Source: Pseudomonas fluorescens
GTDB lineage: Bacteria; Pseudomonadota; Gammaproteobacteria; Pseudomonadales; Pseudomonadaceae
Assembly: GCF_900215245.1 (NCBI RefSeq)
Contig: NZ_LT907842.1
Coordinates: 5,456,001-5,520,000 of the forward strand
Direction of reading: 5' to 3'
Length of the DNA stretch: 64,000 nucleotides
Part shown: positions 42,632 to 51,553 of the stretch, one piece after another
How the letters are laid out: each line of letters starts with the position of its first letter
How positions within the stretch are numbered: the first letter of the stretch is position 1
Program-made: the position numbers and the translations under genes
Notes under the pieces: model-generated
The model's input: the letters and a program-made list of their open reading frames with translations, nothing else
Database searches by the model: none
What the model was told of the DNA's origin: nothing

Positions 42632-43901
42632 CGTCGGCCTCAACTTCTAGATCTTGCTGCCCGGCCTCATCCTTGGTCAGCTCCACGGCGCCCAATAAGG
42701 TTCGCCAATCCGCGGTAGGGTTTTGCTCGATCACCGCGAGCAAGTTGATGAAAGCCGTAATGGTCGTGCGCGGCGTCCGGAAATATGCCTCGCCCAAGCG
42801 CTGATTACAGTGCGCCATGAAAGCGGGGATGGCTTCATCCGGCAGCAAAAACTTCTCAGGCTCACCGTAGGCGTAAACATTGCGCAGCTTCTGCAAAAGC
42901 ACGTAGAAGTCTTCAGGTGTCAGGCTGCTGAGTCGAATGACAGGCCCAGAAAGGTCGACCAGGCCAGACTTAGCAAAGCTGTTTTCAGCGAGGCGGGATT
43001 GCAGGGCAGGGTAGCTGTAGAGCCCCCGACGAGTGTCCATCAGAAACTCTGGTGTGCCGCCCAATACAAAACCCAGGCCTTCAGCGGAACCCTGCAACGA
43101 ATCGTTGAGGATGCGCAGAATCTGTTCGTAATTGGCGTTACGGGCCTGGGTGTTTGCCAGTTTGTACAGGTTGACCAGTTCATCCAGGCATACCATCAAG
43201 CCGCCGAAACCAGCCAGGCGTACGAATCGTGACAGCAATTTCAGCTGGTCGTAGACAGAAGCATCATCGACGATCGTCCGCACGCCCAGAGCAGCGCGGG
43301 CGTCAGTCTTGGTGGAGAATTCCCCGCGTAGCCAACGAATGGCGTCAGCCTTGAGCTGCTCGTTACCTTCCTCGAAGCCGCGGCAGTAGGCGGCAATGAC
43401 GTCGGCAAAATCATACCCATTGACCATCTCGGTGAGCTCTGCCAGGTACTCACGAATGACCGCCTCACTCTCGACACCTTTGGTCTTGGCTTCCGTTTTA
43501 GCTTGGGAGATGAACTTCTCAACGATACCCTGCAGAGCGCCGCCTTCTGGCTTGGTGCGGGTGGCCATGTTTTTGGCCAGCTCCGAGTAAAGTGAGCGCG
43601 CTTGGCCACCTGAAGCGTGAAGCCGGCGGTCTGGATTCAAATCGGCGTGCATGGTGACAAGCTTGCGCTCCATGGCGATGCCGCGTACTAGGTTCAGGAA
43701 GAAGGTTTTGCCCGCGCCGTACTCGCCAATGACGACGCGAAAAGCCGAGCCGCCATCCGCGAGACGATCCACATCTTTGAGCAGCGAATCGAGTTCACCC
43801 GCTCGACCTACCTGGATGAGATGCTGCCCAACACGGGGCACTACGCCCGCACGCAGCGATTGAATGACCGCGTCGCGATCCTTGGCTCGTATCTTACTCA
43901 T
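42606..43901 (-). CDS. sngB: SngB: BREX-like ATP-binding protein of the Shango system
   Basis: A 431-aa P-loop protein of the DUF2791/BrxD type: Walker A GEYGAGKTFF near residues 58-67, with the family-typical continuation LVTMHADLNPDRRLHASGGQ, and a Walker-B-like LMVCLDELVNLY near 236-247. It overlaps the TerB gene by 4 nt and the helicase gene by 26 nt. In Shango it is the ATPase partner; DNA binding and loading of the helicase are plausible but inferred. Confidence 0.85.
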   Translation of the reverse strand: MSKIRAKDRDAVIQSLRAGVVPRVGQHLIQVGRAGELDSLLKDVDRLADGGSAFRVVIGEYGAGKTFFLNLVRGIAMERKLVTMHADLNPDRRLHASGGQARSLYSELAKNMATRTKPEGGALQGIVEKFISQAKTEAKTKGVESEAVIREYLAELTEMVNGYDFADVIAAYCRGFEEGNEQLKADAIRWLRGEFSTKTDARAALGVRTIVDDASVYDQLKLLSRFVRLAGFGGLMVCLDELVNLYKLANTQARNANYEQILRILNDSLQGSAEGLGFVLGGTPEFLMDTRRGLYSYPALQSRLAENSFAKSGLVDLSGPVIRLSSLTPEDFYVLLQKLRNVYAYGEPEKFLLPDEAIPAFMAHCNQRLGEAYFRTPRTTITAFINLLAVIEQNPTADWRTLLGAVELTKDEAGQQDLEVEADDELASFKL

Positions 43902-46318
43902 AGGGCTAGCTCATCCAGAATGTCGGGGTTGATTTCGATGGGATCATCACCTTCGGTCACGGGCATGTCGAACAGCTCGAACGCTGTCTCGTTGATCCGC
44001 TCCAAGGCGCCATCCAGCATCAGTTCCATATCACTGGCTGCGTCTTCCAGCTCGGCACGACTCCACTCAGCCCGTGACACCAGAAGCCGAAGGAACGCTG
44101 AATGCTCGACGTCCAGGCCATGTACGGTAGCAAGCTGTTCGGCGGTACTTTCTTCCTGCCGTTGGGGCGCCTCGGGCTCCAAGGCGCTAGGCGTCTCAGT
44201 CAGCGATTCTTCATTGAAGACGCTGGCCAGGAGCGCCGACACTTCTGCCGTTTCTTGTTGCAAGCGAGCGACCTTGTCCATGTCCAGTGCAAAGCCAGAG
44301 CCAGTGCTTTCTGATGTCTGTGTCGCAGTGGCCAGCGCGGCATTCGCAGTCAGTGCCTCCACTCCATGGGAGGGACGAACAGCTGCACTGTGGAGGTCGC
44401 TGTAGACGAACTGCGGATCGAGGGCGAGCGACTTGTATACGCGCTCAAGGAGCTTAACTTCCTGTGGCGTCACCTCGCCATCCGCTTGTGCCAGGTGGGC
44501 CAGGAAGCTGGCAATTTTCCGCTTGGCCTCGATCGTCAGCGGCTCAAGCTTCTTCTTGAGGCTTGCCAGTGTCGGCGGTTGCTTCAGTTGAATCTGGAGG
44601 TGCGCCTTCAAGCGTTTTCGATGCGCGACGCAGAGGTGATCCCATGAGTCAATGTGGCCGGACAGCAGACTCACCTCTTCTAGCGAGGTGTCACCGTCAG
44701 CCGCAGCCACTGCACTGGCCAGGTCTAAAGTAACTGCTGCAGCGCTGTAAGCATCGGTCGAACGAAGAGTACCTTCATCAGAGTCCGCTGCGAACAGTGC
44801 GATGGTGTCTTCTGCCTTGGGCGTACGGCTGCCAGAAAGCACATCGGGCTCTAATCCGATCCGCTTGCTTTCCAAGGCCCGTGCGAGTGCCACGACTTTG
44901 TCGCGGGAAAGCGCGCCGGCGGATTTGAAACGGCCTGCCAGCTCAGCGAAACTCATGCAGATAGTTTCGCCGCCGACGCGTTGTGCCAACTGTTCGAGTT
45001 CGGCTTTTGCTTCAGCAGGCCAGAGTTCTGTTGGCAACTGCAGGATGGCTTCCAGACTATATCCAGCGTCTGGGTTGCGCCCCAGATATCGACTGTAAGC
45101 GTCTAGAACGGTGGTGCATTCTTCCACTATACCCTGCAGCTTGTTACGCGTTCCTGAGGTTGCGGCGACATCGGGGAGGTCGCCCACGGCTGCTGCCGGG
45201 ATGCTCAATCCGGAAGAAGCGGGGCGATAGGCAATCTTCAGCTTGGTCTTGTTCTGAGGAAGCACAATGCCGTTGGGATAACGTTTTGCGAATTGGTTTT
45301 TGAAGAGCGCTGCGAATTGCTCAGGACAACGGGTCACAGGTGTGCGTCTGGAAATGTTGGGCTCTGCGAGCGCCCAGGCCAATGCCCAGCTCGGATTGAG
45401 AGGGTATTTATCCACGGCCATCTGACCCAGCGCGACTCTCAGTGACATGGGCAGCTCGTACCCATCTGCGGCACTGGCAATCGGTTCACTCATATAGCTC
45501 TGAGGCTGAACAGAACCCGCGTCGATATGGGCGAGAAAGCGGGTAGCGTAGCCGCGGAAAGAATGGTTGTCGCCGTAGAGACCAAGCAAGCGTTCGACCT
45601 CGGCCTTGATGGCAGCAATCTCTACCTTAGCCTGAGGATCGCTCGGTGCATCGATCAGCGCGCGGCGTTCCAGCCCGTAAAAAAACAGGAACACGTATCC
45701 CGCATCCGCAGGCTGGCGGCGACCTCCTGCCAACCATTGCAGATACGCTCGCCGCGCCTCAGGCGTGATGCTTCGGTAACTTGGCCAATAGGGCATCTGC
45801 CGCTCGGTAAGGCTCATGGGTGAGCGTGCGACTCGAAGCGTTGCATCAATCAGGGACGGTTCAGTCTGACCGAACTGGGTTGCCCGCTCGGTGATGTAGA
45901 GCATTCCACCCGGGATAGCCAATCCGGCCACGGTGATGGACTCACCTTCTGCAAGCCAGCGAACGCCCATGGGCTTTGCACTTGGCTTTGGGATGGTGTA
46001 GTTCTGACTATCGCTGGACGAACCGACTTGGACAGTATGGAAGTCTCGCTCGCGGGTACTGGTGCCGAACTGGACGGTGAGACTGGGGGAGGTTGCCTGT
46101 CGAGATTCAGCGGCGATCTCCGCAACAATGTCATCTTCAGGCGCGTAACGCTTTGCCTGGGTGGCGCGTCTGACGGCCCATACCAATGCACTTACGCCCA
46201 AGATAACTCCAAGGGCGATCCACGCTTGCTTTGGAACTTGCGCCAAAAGGGCAACAACGAATAACAAGGCGTACAGAGCGATCGGCCCGCCGCCGCTCCC
46301 TTTGCGCTTCCGTGGCAT
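43898..46318 (-). CDS. sngA: SngA: TerB-domain membrane-anchored protein of the Shango system
   Basis: An 806-aa protein from ATG 46318 (MPRKRKGSGGG; an earlier TTG at 46432 is less likely). Two N-terminal hydrophobic helices (IALYALLFVVALLAQV and WIALGVILGVSALVWAV) predict a membrane anchor. A TerB N-terminal-type region follows, then TerB-like acidic helix bundles near residues 560-660 (ADGDTSLEEV and LAQADGEVTPQEV) and a TerB-C-like tail. The Shango set contains a TerB protein, an ATPase and a helicase, as here. It is divergent from the DUF4209 gene. Confidence 0.85.
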   Translation of the reverse strand: MPRKRKGSGGGPIALYALLFVVALLAQVPKQAWIALGVILGVSALVWAVRRATQAKRYAPEDDIVAEIAAESRQATSPSLTVQFGTSTRERDFHTVQVGSSSDSQNYTIPKPSAKPMGVRWLAEGESITVAGLAIPGGMLYITERATQFGQTEPSLIDATLRVARSPMSLTERQMPYWPSYRSITPEARRAYLQWLAGGRRQPADAGYVFLFFYGLERRALIDAPSDPQAKVEIAAIKAEVERLLGLYGDNHSFRGYATRFLAHIDAGSVQPQSYMSEPIASAADGYELPMSLRVALGQMAVDKYPLNPSWALAWALAEPNISRRTPVTRCPEQFAALFKNQFAKRYPNGIVLPQNKTKLKIAYRPASSGLSIPAAAVGDLPDVAATSGTRNKLQGIVEECTTVLDAYSRYLGRNPDAGYSLEAILQLPTELWPAEAKAELEQLAQRVGGETICMSFAELAGRFKSAGALSRDKVVALARALESKRIGLEPDVLSGSRTPKAEDTIALFAADSDEGTLRSTDAYSAAAVTLDLASAVAAADGDTSLEEVSLLSGHIDSWDHLCVAHRKRLKAHLQIQLKQPPTLASLKKKLEPLTIEAKRKIASFLAHLAQADGEVTPQEVKLLERVYKSLALDPQFVYSDLHSAAVRPSHGVEALTANAALATATQTSESTGSGFALDMDKVARLQQETAEVSALLASVFNEESLTETPSALEPEAPQRQEESTAEQLATVHGLDVEHSAFLRLLVSRAEWSRAELEDAASDMELMLDGALERINETAFELFDMPVTEGDDPIEINPDILDELAL

Positions 46319-46459
46319 ATGAGTATTCCGTACAGTTGGTAATGGCCAGATGACATTCTTACGGATTTCACGAGGCGGGCCAAGCGGAACAGACGAAGGG
46401 AGCGCTGGGGCGAGATTACTTAAACGGATCAACGCATCGCAGATGCAGGCAATCGTGCG

Positions 46460-47383
46460 GTGGGGATGATGCGCGTGATCTCGACGCCGCCTACAGATAT
46501 CTCAGGCTTGGTCAGTGATGCGTTGGAGAAGGTTTCGGGCAAGTCCCCGGTTGAAGCTCTCCGTGCATTAGCTGCGCTTTATCCATTTGCCCAGAAAGAG
46601 GCCGCTCGCCAAGCAGCCTTGAACACGCTGCGCGTAGGGTTGATCGGTGCGCTAAGTGAAGCGACATATCTCGACAAGGGTGGGCGTGTGATCGCTAAGA
46701 CCAAACCTATGTCATTAGGCGCTGAGCCCTCGCAGGATAATGAGGAGCGCGTTTGGGCAGAAATGGTAAAAAACCACGCGCTCACACGCAACCTAACCGT
46801 GCAAGGCGGCGTGATTCCAGCACTGGGCGTTATACAGCGGGAACACTGCTATAAAGAGCAGGATCTGGTTGAACTTGCCAAAGCGTCGGCCTTAGTACCG
46901 CCTGATCGGGCGCACATGGTCGGCAAGGGGCTGTATTGGGGAATGACGGGTGATTTCGGCATGGCAGTGCACTTCCTAATCCCCCAACTGGAGAATATCG
47001 TCCGGTTTCATATGAAAGGAGCGAGGCTGAAAACCTCCAACACTGACTTGGAGGGTATCGAGAACGAGAACGGCCTGAGCACGCTTCTAGACGTAGATGG
47101 CGTCGATGCAGTATTCGGTGGCGACATCGTGTTCGAGATGAAAGCTTTGTTCTGCAGCGCGTTCGGGCCGAACCTGCGAAACGCGTTCGCTCATGGCGTG
47201 ATGGATGATGACGATTTTTACTCGGCGGACGCCGTTTACGCTTGGTGGTTCATGTTGAGATGGGTAGCCATGGTGTACTGGGCCCAGTCTGCGTCAAACC
47301 GTCAAGCCGTTGCCGAGGATCTACTCTCTACGGTAGAAGGCGCGCCGGCAGTTACTGGCGAACCTGAGACAGATGCTTCTTAA
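46460..47383 (+). CDS. DUF4209 protein with HEPN-type RNxxxH motif
   Basis: A 307-aa protein whose C-terminal third matches DUF4209 (DIVFEMKALFCSAFGPNLRN, then AFAHG). R240-N-A-F-A-H245 is a HEPN-type RNxxxH active-site motif, so an RNase activity is likely. The N-terminal half is helical. The start is GTG 46460 or ATG 46466/46469. It is divergent from sngA across 141 bp and may share the Shango regulation or be an independent toxin. Confidence 0.75.
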   Translation: MGMMRVISTPPTDISGLVSDALEKVSGKSPVEALRALAALYPFAQKEAARQAALNTLRVGLIGALSEATYLDKGGRVIAKTKPMSLGAEPSQDNEERVWAEMVKNHALTRNLTVQGGVIPALGVIQREHCYKEQDLVELAKASALVPPDRAHMVGKGLYWGMTGDFGMAVHFLIPQLENIVRFHMKGARLKTSNTDLEGIENENGLSTLLDVDGVDAVFGGDIVFEMKALFCSAFGPNLRNAFAHGVMDDDDFYSADAVYAWWFMLRWVAMVYWAQSASNRQAVAEDLLSTVEGAPAVTGEPETDAS

Positions 47384-47554
47384 TATCTGCGAACCCCAGG
47401 CGAGGGTTTGGTCAGGAAACAGACCAAACCCTCTACCAACTTCACCTTTCCGATGACACCATGTTCGACCAAGGTATTAGCTAACAGCTCTAGGTCAGGC
47501 CTTGGCGCTCCAAACACCGCGCGTTAGTCTCAAGCTTTTGCGTTGAGGCTGCAG

Positions 47555-48526
47555 ATGCGAACGAAGCGAAGGATCACCCGGGCATACTGTGTGGATTTGG
47601 CCAAAGAATTAACCATTGGCGGTGCTCATCAGGCCTATTTCAACCAAAACCAGCCACGTAGCCGTTTTCTGTTCCAGTGCTCATCACCGGAATGCAGGGC
47701 GCTCAAGGTGGTGCCAAAAATCACAGCCGTCAATTACTACATCCACCCGACCGAAAAAGCGCGCGTCAAATCTCCGCATTACAAAGACAACGAGCACTAT
47801 GACCATCATGCGGACTGCGAGTGGATGCTGCCAGATGAGGACGAAGGTAGCGATGCGCCGTTGCCCGGAGAGACTGAGTTACAGACCCGCACACGCTTGG
47901 CAAAACGCCAACTCACTTCGGTAATCGATATCTTTGTTCCCCCGACACAGCCAGAACAACCCGTGGTACGTCCACCTCGAGCCGCACCAGGCGACGAGGA
48001 CGAGGCAGGAGCTATTCGTCGACGGGGCGGTGGCGGCGGCGCAGAAGGCACCCGATCCGATCGGAAGCACCGAAGCGGTGACCTGCGTGAGCTAGTGGAT
48101 TACTACCACGACACACGCGAAGCCTTGAAAGACCTCTTTCCCGAGGTAACGATCAACGTGACAGGGCGTGGTGAAATACCGTTGCGTTCGTACTTCAAGA
48201 AGGTGGCTTGGGCCAGACCTGACACTGCAGGATACGTCTACAACGGCGGTGGCCGGATTGAGCCGCGTGAAGGGGCCGGCTTCGTATTCAACTTCTATGA
48301 CAAGGTTACGGACAAAGATGCCTCTCTCCAGGTCTCTGATGAGGTCATGACTCAGCACCGATCAAGGCGCTATGTGAATGAAATTCTCGATCAGGCACGG
48401 CTGGTAAGGTACTTCACGTTCTATTTCCTCGGCACCTTCACCTATCACGAGGCCAGCGACACCATGGTTGCACAGGTTACTGACCTTCGCTGCCTGGCGA
48501 TTGACTTGGGGCCGTTGAGGAACTGA
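47555..48526 (+). CDS. Unknown protein with N-terminal zinc-type motif
   Basis: A 323-aa protein from ATG 47555 (GAGG site 6 bp upstream). The first 90 residues carry a Cys/His set (FQCSSPECRAL, then EHYDHHADCEW) that looks like a zinc-binding module. A Pro/Gly/Arg-rich linker (about residues 130-175) leads to a C-terminal mixed alpha/beta domain. The fold is not recognised. It sits between two toxin-like genes and may belong to a shared module. Confidence 0.55.
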   Translation: MRTKRRITRAYCVDLAKELTIGGAHQAYFNQNQPRSRFLFQCSSPECRALKVVPKITAVNYYIHPTEKARVKSPHYKDNEHYDHHADCEWMLPDEDEGSDAPLPGETELQTRTRLAKRQLTSVIDIFVPPTQPEQPVVRPPRAAPGDEDEAGAIRRRGGGGGAEGTRSDRKHRSGDLRELVDYYHDTREALKDLFPEVTINVTGRGEIPLRSYFKKVAWARPDTAGYVYNGGGRIEPREGAGFVFNFYDKVTDKDASLQVSDEVMTQHRSRRYVNEILDQARLVRYFTFYFLGTFTYHEASDTMVAQVTDLRCLAIDLGPLRN

Positions 48527-48653
48527 GCTTCAGTAGAGATGGCAGCTCCTAACCATTGGCAAGGGCGGCACCCGATGGGTAAATGCTTAAATCAGCGAGA
48601 GGCCTTCGCCTAGACGTAGATAGGCGCCGTGTAATGCAGCAAAGGAGCAAGTG

Positions 48654-49997
48654 ATGCGTCAAGTGGTGTGTACCGATTGCCTTACCGAAACCTTCCTGCA
48701 GGATCATGCTTCGGAGAACGATATCAGCGAGTGTGACTACTGCGACCGAGAGCTCCCAGTCATGGACATGGATGAGCTGGTGGAACTCTGCGAAACGGCA
48801 ATCCACGCCTCTTTCCGTGAGGTTCAGCAACCGAATTCAGTGATTCATCATGGTTACCCACCGATCGGTGAAAGTCTGTATGACGTGCTGGAGCGCATGC
48901 TGGGTTCCGATGAGGCCCTGCTTTCTGACATCCATGAGCGCTTGCTCGACTCTTGGAGTTGTCCAGATGATGACGATCCTTGTTTCGAAGAGGAAACAGA
49001 GGCTTCGTCCGAGTTGACTATCGGTTGGCGGAAAATGGAGCACAGCTTGAAGTTCGAATCGCGGCTGGCAAATCCCTTGGTGGGGTCAATCCTGACAATG
49101 GTCTTCGACGGCATAGAAGATCTGCGCTCGGTGGACGACCGGTCAGCCATTGTGATCGCAGGCCAAGGTTATCCAATCTCGTCATTCCAACGGGGTAGGG
49201 TGTTTCAGGATGAGCAGAGCATGGAGGAAGCGCTGACTCACCCTGAAAAGCATCTCGGCCCGGTACCAGGAGGCAAGGGATCTCCTGGCCGAATGAACGC
49301 CAAGGGAATTTCGGTTTTTTACGGCGCAACAGATGACCACACGGCAATTGCGGAGGTGCGCCCTCCGGTTGGCAGCATGGTAGTTACCGCGCGGTTCGAC
49401 GTAATCCGGCCTCTGAGGCTTCTCAACCTGAACGACCTGGCTTCAATGCGTCCGCATCGGGGGTTGAGCTACTTCAATCCAATTCGCAGGAGCCTCACCG
49501 AACGCTGCGCGTTTCTGAAAGACTTACAGCGCCAGCTGACGATGCCAGTTATGCCGGACTCGGCGGAAAGCGGGTATCTGATCACGCAAGCTATTGCCGA
49601 TTTCCTTGCAACCCATGAAAAGCTGAATCTCGACGGTATCTTATTTCCCTCTGTGCAGGTGCAACAGGATACGTCACTGGGGCAGAACGTCATTCTTTTC
49701 AACAAGGCCAGTGGGGTAGAAAGGCTCGAGGACACACAAAAGGCTGAGTATGTGAGTCTCTGGGAACCGGATGAAGATAGGTTGGTGTATTACCCAGAGT
49801 ACTGGGAAGCGGAACCTAAAGACTCAGATCAATCCTCCCGGTACGTCCCTCTGGTACCTCCGCCGGAGCCAAGCCTACGTCTAGCTCGAGACGGCATTGT
49901 GATTCACAAAATCCAGGGAGTCCGCTTCAGCACCGAGATCGACCCAGTCCACTATGTTCCTTGGTCGCAGGACAGGAAATACCATGGGTTTCGATAG
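48654..49997 (+). CDS. RES-domain NAD+ phosphorylase-like protein with HEPN/RES N-terminal zinc domain
   Basis: A 447-aa protein from ATG 48654 (AAGGAG site 6 bp upstream). The N-terminus carries a zinc-ribbon-like CTDC...CDYC set (residues 6-32) typical of the HEPN/RES N-terminal domain. From about residue 200 a RES domain follows (SPGRMNAKGISVFYGATD, AIAEVRPPVG) with the Arg, Tyr and Glu expected in the active site. RES toxins degrade NAD+. No Xre-type antitoxin directly precedes it, so this is not the classical Xre-RES pair. It could be an abortive-infection effector. Confidence 0.8.
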   Translation: MRQVVCTDCLTETFLQDHASENDISECDYCDRELPVMDMDELVELCETAIHASFREVQQPNSVIHHGYPPIGESLYDVLERMLGSDEALLSDIHERLLDSWSCPDDDDPCFEEETEASSELTIGWRKMEHSLKFESRLANPLVGSILTMVFDGIEDLRSVDDRSAIVIAGQGYPISSFQRGRVFQDEQSMEEALTHPEKHLGPVPGGKGSPGRMNAKGISVFYGATDDHTAIAEVRPPVGSMVVTARFDVIRPLRLLNLNDLASMRPHRGLSYFNPIRRSLTERCAFLKDLQRQLTMPVMPDSAESGYLITQAIADFLATHEKLNLDGILFPSVQVQQDTSLGQNVILFNKASGVERLEDTQKAEYVSLWEPDEDRLVYYPEYWEAEPKDSDQSSRYVPLVPPPEPSLRLARDGIVIHKIQGVRFSTEIDPVHYVPWSQDRKYHGFR

Positions 49998-50100
49998 CGT
50001 GGCTGGTTCCTAACGAGAGCTCGGATCTTATAAGGGATCTCGGAACCCATCGGAGTTTAGCGGGCCAGTACCAGCCGTACCGTTCATCGGCAAAACCTAT

Positions 50101-50151
50101 ATATTGGGTTAGGCACATATTGAAAGCACTACATATTGGGCTAAATTGTGC
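50101..50151. promoter_or_regulatory. Direct repeats and inverted pentamers upstream of the ImmA-like gene
   Basis: ATATTGGGTTA (50101-50111) recurs as ATATTGGGCTA (50133-50143), 32 bp apart, about three helical turns. GCACA (50113-50117) and TGTGC (50147-50151) form an inverted pair around the second copy. The block is AT-rich and ends 27 bp before the ImmA/IrrE start, so it could be the operator or promoter of that gene. Confidence 0.4.
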
Positions 50152-50178
50152 TTGAGAGCCTACATCTGGTGTTTTGCC

Positions 50179-50871
50179 ATGAACGAAGCCCATATCGAGA
50201 AAGCAGCGACCGATCTGCTCATGCAGATTTACCGTGATCGCCGTTACCTGTGGCCAGATCAAGATGTTCCGCCGATGATGATGCGCAGCCCCCGGATCGC
50301 TGCCATGGTCTGCGGCTACGACTACCATGAGCATCCCACCCTGGGAGACACCCATTTCAATCGGCACAACGCCGGTACTCGTATCGCGGGCCTGATTGAC
50401 CGTCAATCGAACAAGATCGCGGTCGCGACTGAGTTTGGTGACAAAGTCCAGCTCTTCACCGGCGCGCATGAGATCGGCCATCTTGTGCTCCACGAAGACA
50501 CTATCATGCACCGCGACCGCGCTTTTGACGGCAGTCATCTGCAAACACCACGTGCACCTGCAGAGAGACAAGCCGATCGCTTCGCCGCCTGCTTCCTAAT
50601 GCCTCAGAAGCTGGTGAGAGAACGGTTCGAGTTCATGTTCTGTTGCAAGGGGCAATTGCGCTTCAGTGACGTGATTGCCTATCACCTCGACCCCAACAAT
50701 CCGGATCGGCTTCTCTACTCCCCGAAAGAGTCGGGAGAACGTGAGCTGGCGCTGGCGCGATGCACCCGATTTAACAACCAGCACCTGGTGTCACTGGCCC
50801 AGCAATTCGGTGTCTCAGACTCGGCGATGGCCATCCGGCTCAAGGAGCTGGAGTTGGTGCGGTGGCCTTAG
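50179..50871 (+). CDS. ImmA/IrrE-family metallopeptidase
   Basis: A 230-aa protein from ATG 50179 (MNEAHIEK). The zinc site is H97-E98-I-G-H101 in TGAHEIGHLVLHE, with the downstream acid in the ADRFAACFLMP stretch, as in ImmA/IrrE. A C-terminal HTH-like segment (LVSLAQQFGVSDSAMAIRLKEL) could bind DNA. ImmA-type peptidases cleave repressors to activate mobile elements. A partner repressor gene is not adjacent; the XRE gene at 27.3-27.7 kb is a distant candidate only. Confidence 0.85.
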   Translation: MNEAHIEKAATDLLMQIYRDRRYLWPDQDVPPMMMRSPRIAAMVCGYDYHEHPTLGDTHFNRHNAGTRIAGLIDRQSNKIAVATEFGDKVQLFTGAHEIGHLVLHEDTIMHRDRAFDGSHLQTPRAPAERQADRFAACFLMPQKLVRERFEFMFCCKGQLRFSDVIAYHLDPNNPDRLLYSPKESGERELALARCTRFNNQHLVSLAQQFGVSDSAMAIRLKELELVRWP

Positions 50872-50957
50872 AACGAGCAGGGCGTTACTGGAACGTGCAG
50901 TAGGCAGAAGTTGTTGGGTCGCCCAGAGAGGCATCACTGTTCTGGGTAAAATAAAAA

Positions 50958-50978
50958 AGGGGCCTTCACGAGGCCCCT
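50958..50978 (-). terminator. Rho-independent terminator of the MvaT-like gene
   Basis: Perfect 8-bp stem AGGGGCCT / AGGCCCCT with a 5-nt loop, followed on the minus strand by a T-rich tract (TTTTTTATTTT). It starts 20 bp after the stop of the MvaT-like gene. A convincing intrinsic terminator. Confidence 0.8.
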
Positions 50979-50997
50979 AATCTTTGCTTCTGAAGGG

Positions 50998-51366
50998 TTA
51001 CTTAGCTAACCAGCTCTCGACTTCGTCGGCACCATGCTGGCTTTTCCACTCTTTCAAGGTCTTGTGGTTACCACCCTTGGTCTCGACGCGCTCGCCTGTA
51101 TGTGGGTTCTTGTAGACCTTAAGCTGACGGGGCTTGCGGGTGGACTTTTCAGCCACAGCGGCTGGTGCACGTCGACTGACAGATTGTGGGTCAAGAATGG
51201 CTATGATATCGCGCAGGCTGTAGCCGTACTCCGAGAGCAGGCTACGGAGCTTTTGTTCAAATTCGATTTCGCGCTTCAGGCCATCATCGTTTTTGAGGGT
51301 CTCAAGTTCGGCAAGCTGAGCAGCCAGTTGTTGCTCCAACTTACGGAATTCGGCGAGTCTGGACAT
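50998..51366 (-). CDS. MvaT-family H-NS-like nucleoid protein
   Basis: A 122-aa MvaT/MvaU-type xenogeneic silencer. The N-terminal coiled coil (LAEFRKLEQQLAAQLAELETL) mediates dimerisation, a linker follows, and the C-terminal AT-hook-like DNA-binding domain reads KPRQLKVYKNPHTGERVETKGG, then NHKTLKEWK. It binds AT-rich foreign DNA. Length matches MvaT (about 124 aa). Located inside a defence island, it may silence part of it. A clear terminator follows. Confidence 0.9.
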   Translation of the reverse strand: MSRLAEFRKLEQQLAAQLAELETLKNDDGLKREIEFEQKLRSLLSEYGYSLRDIIAILDPQSVSRRAPAAVAEKSTRKPRQLKVYKNPHTGERVETKGGNHKTLKEWKSQHGADEVESWLAK

Positions 51367-51450
51367 TTGATGCTCCTGTATATGGTGCGTCGAGTATAGG
51401 GGTGGGGCTACAGGCCATCAATGCGCAGGTTCAAGCCGATGCCTGAGGCC

Positions 51451-51477
51451 AAAGAGCAAAGAGCAAAGAGCAAAGAG
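51451..51477. repeat. Heptanucleotide tandem repeat, about four copies
   Basis: AAAGAGC repeats 3.9 times without mismatch between the MvaT-like start (51366) and the end of the NACHT-type gene (51554). It could vary by slippage and alter expression from the MvaT-like promoter region. Confidence 0.75.
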
Positions 51478-51553
51478 TCGAACATCATCCGAGTATGGCC
51501 ATTGATGCGAGCTTGCGAAACCAAGGTAGTCTGCGAGTGAGAACTACAGCCTC

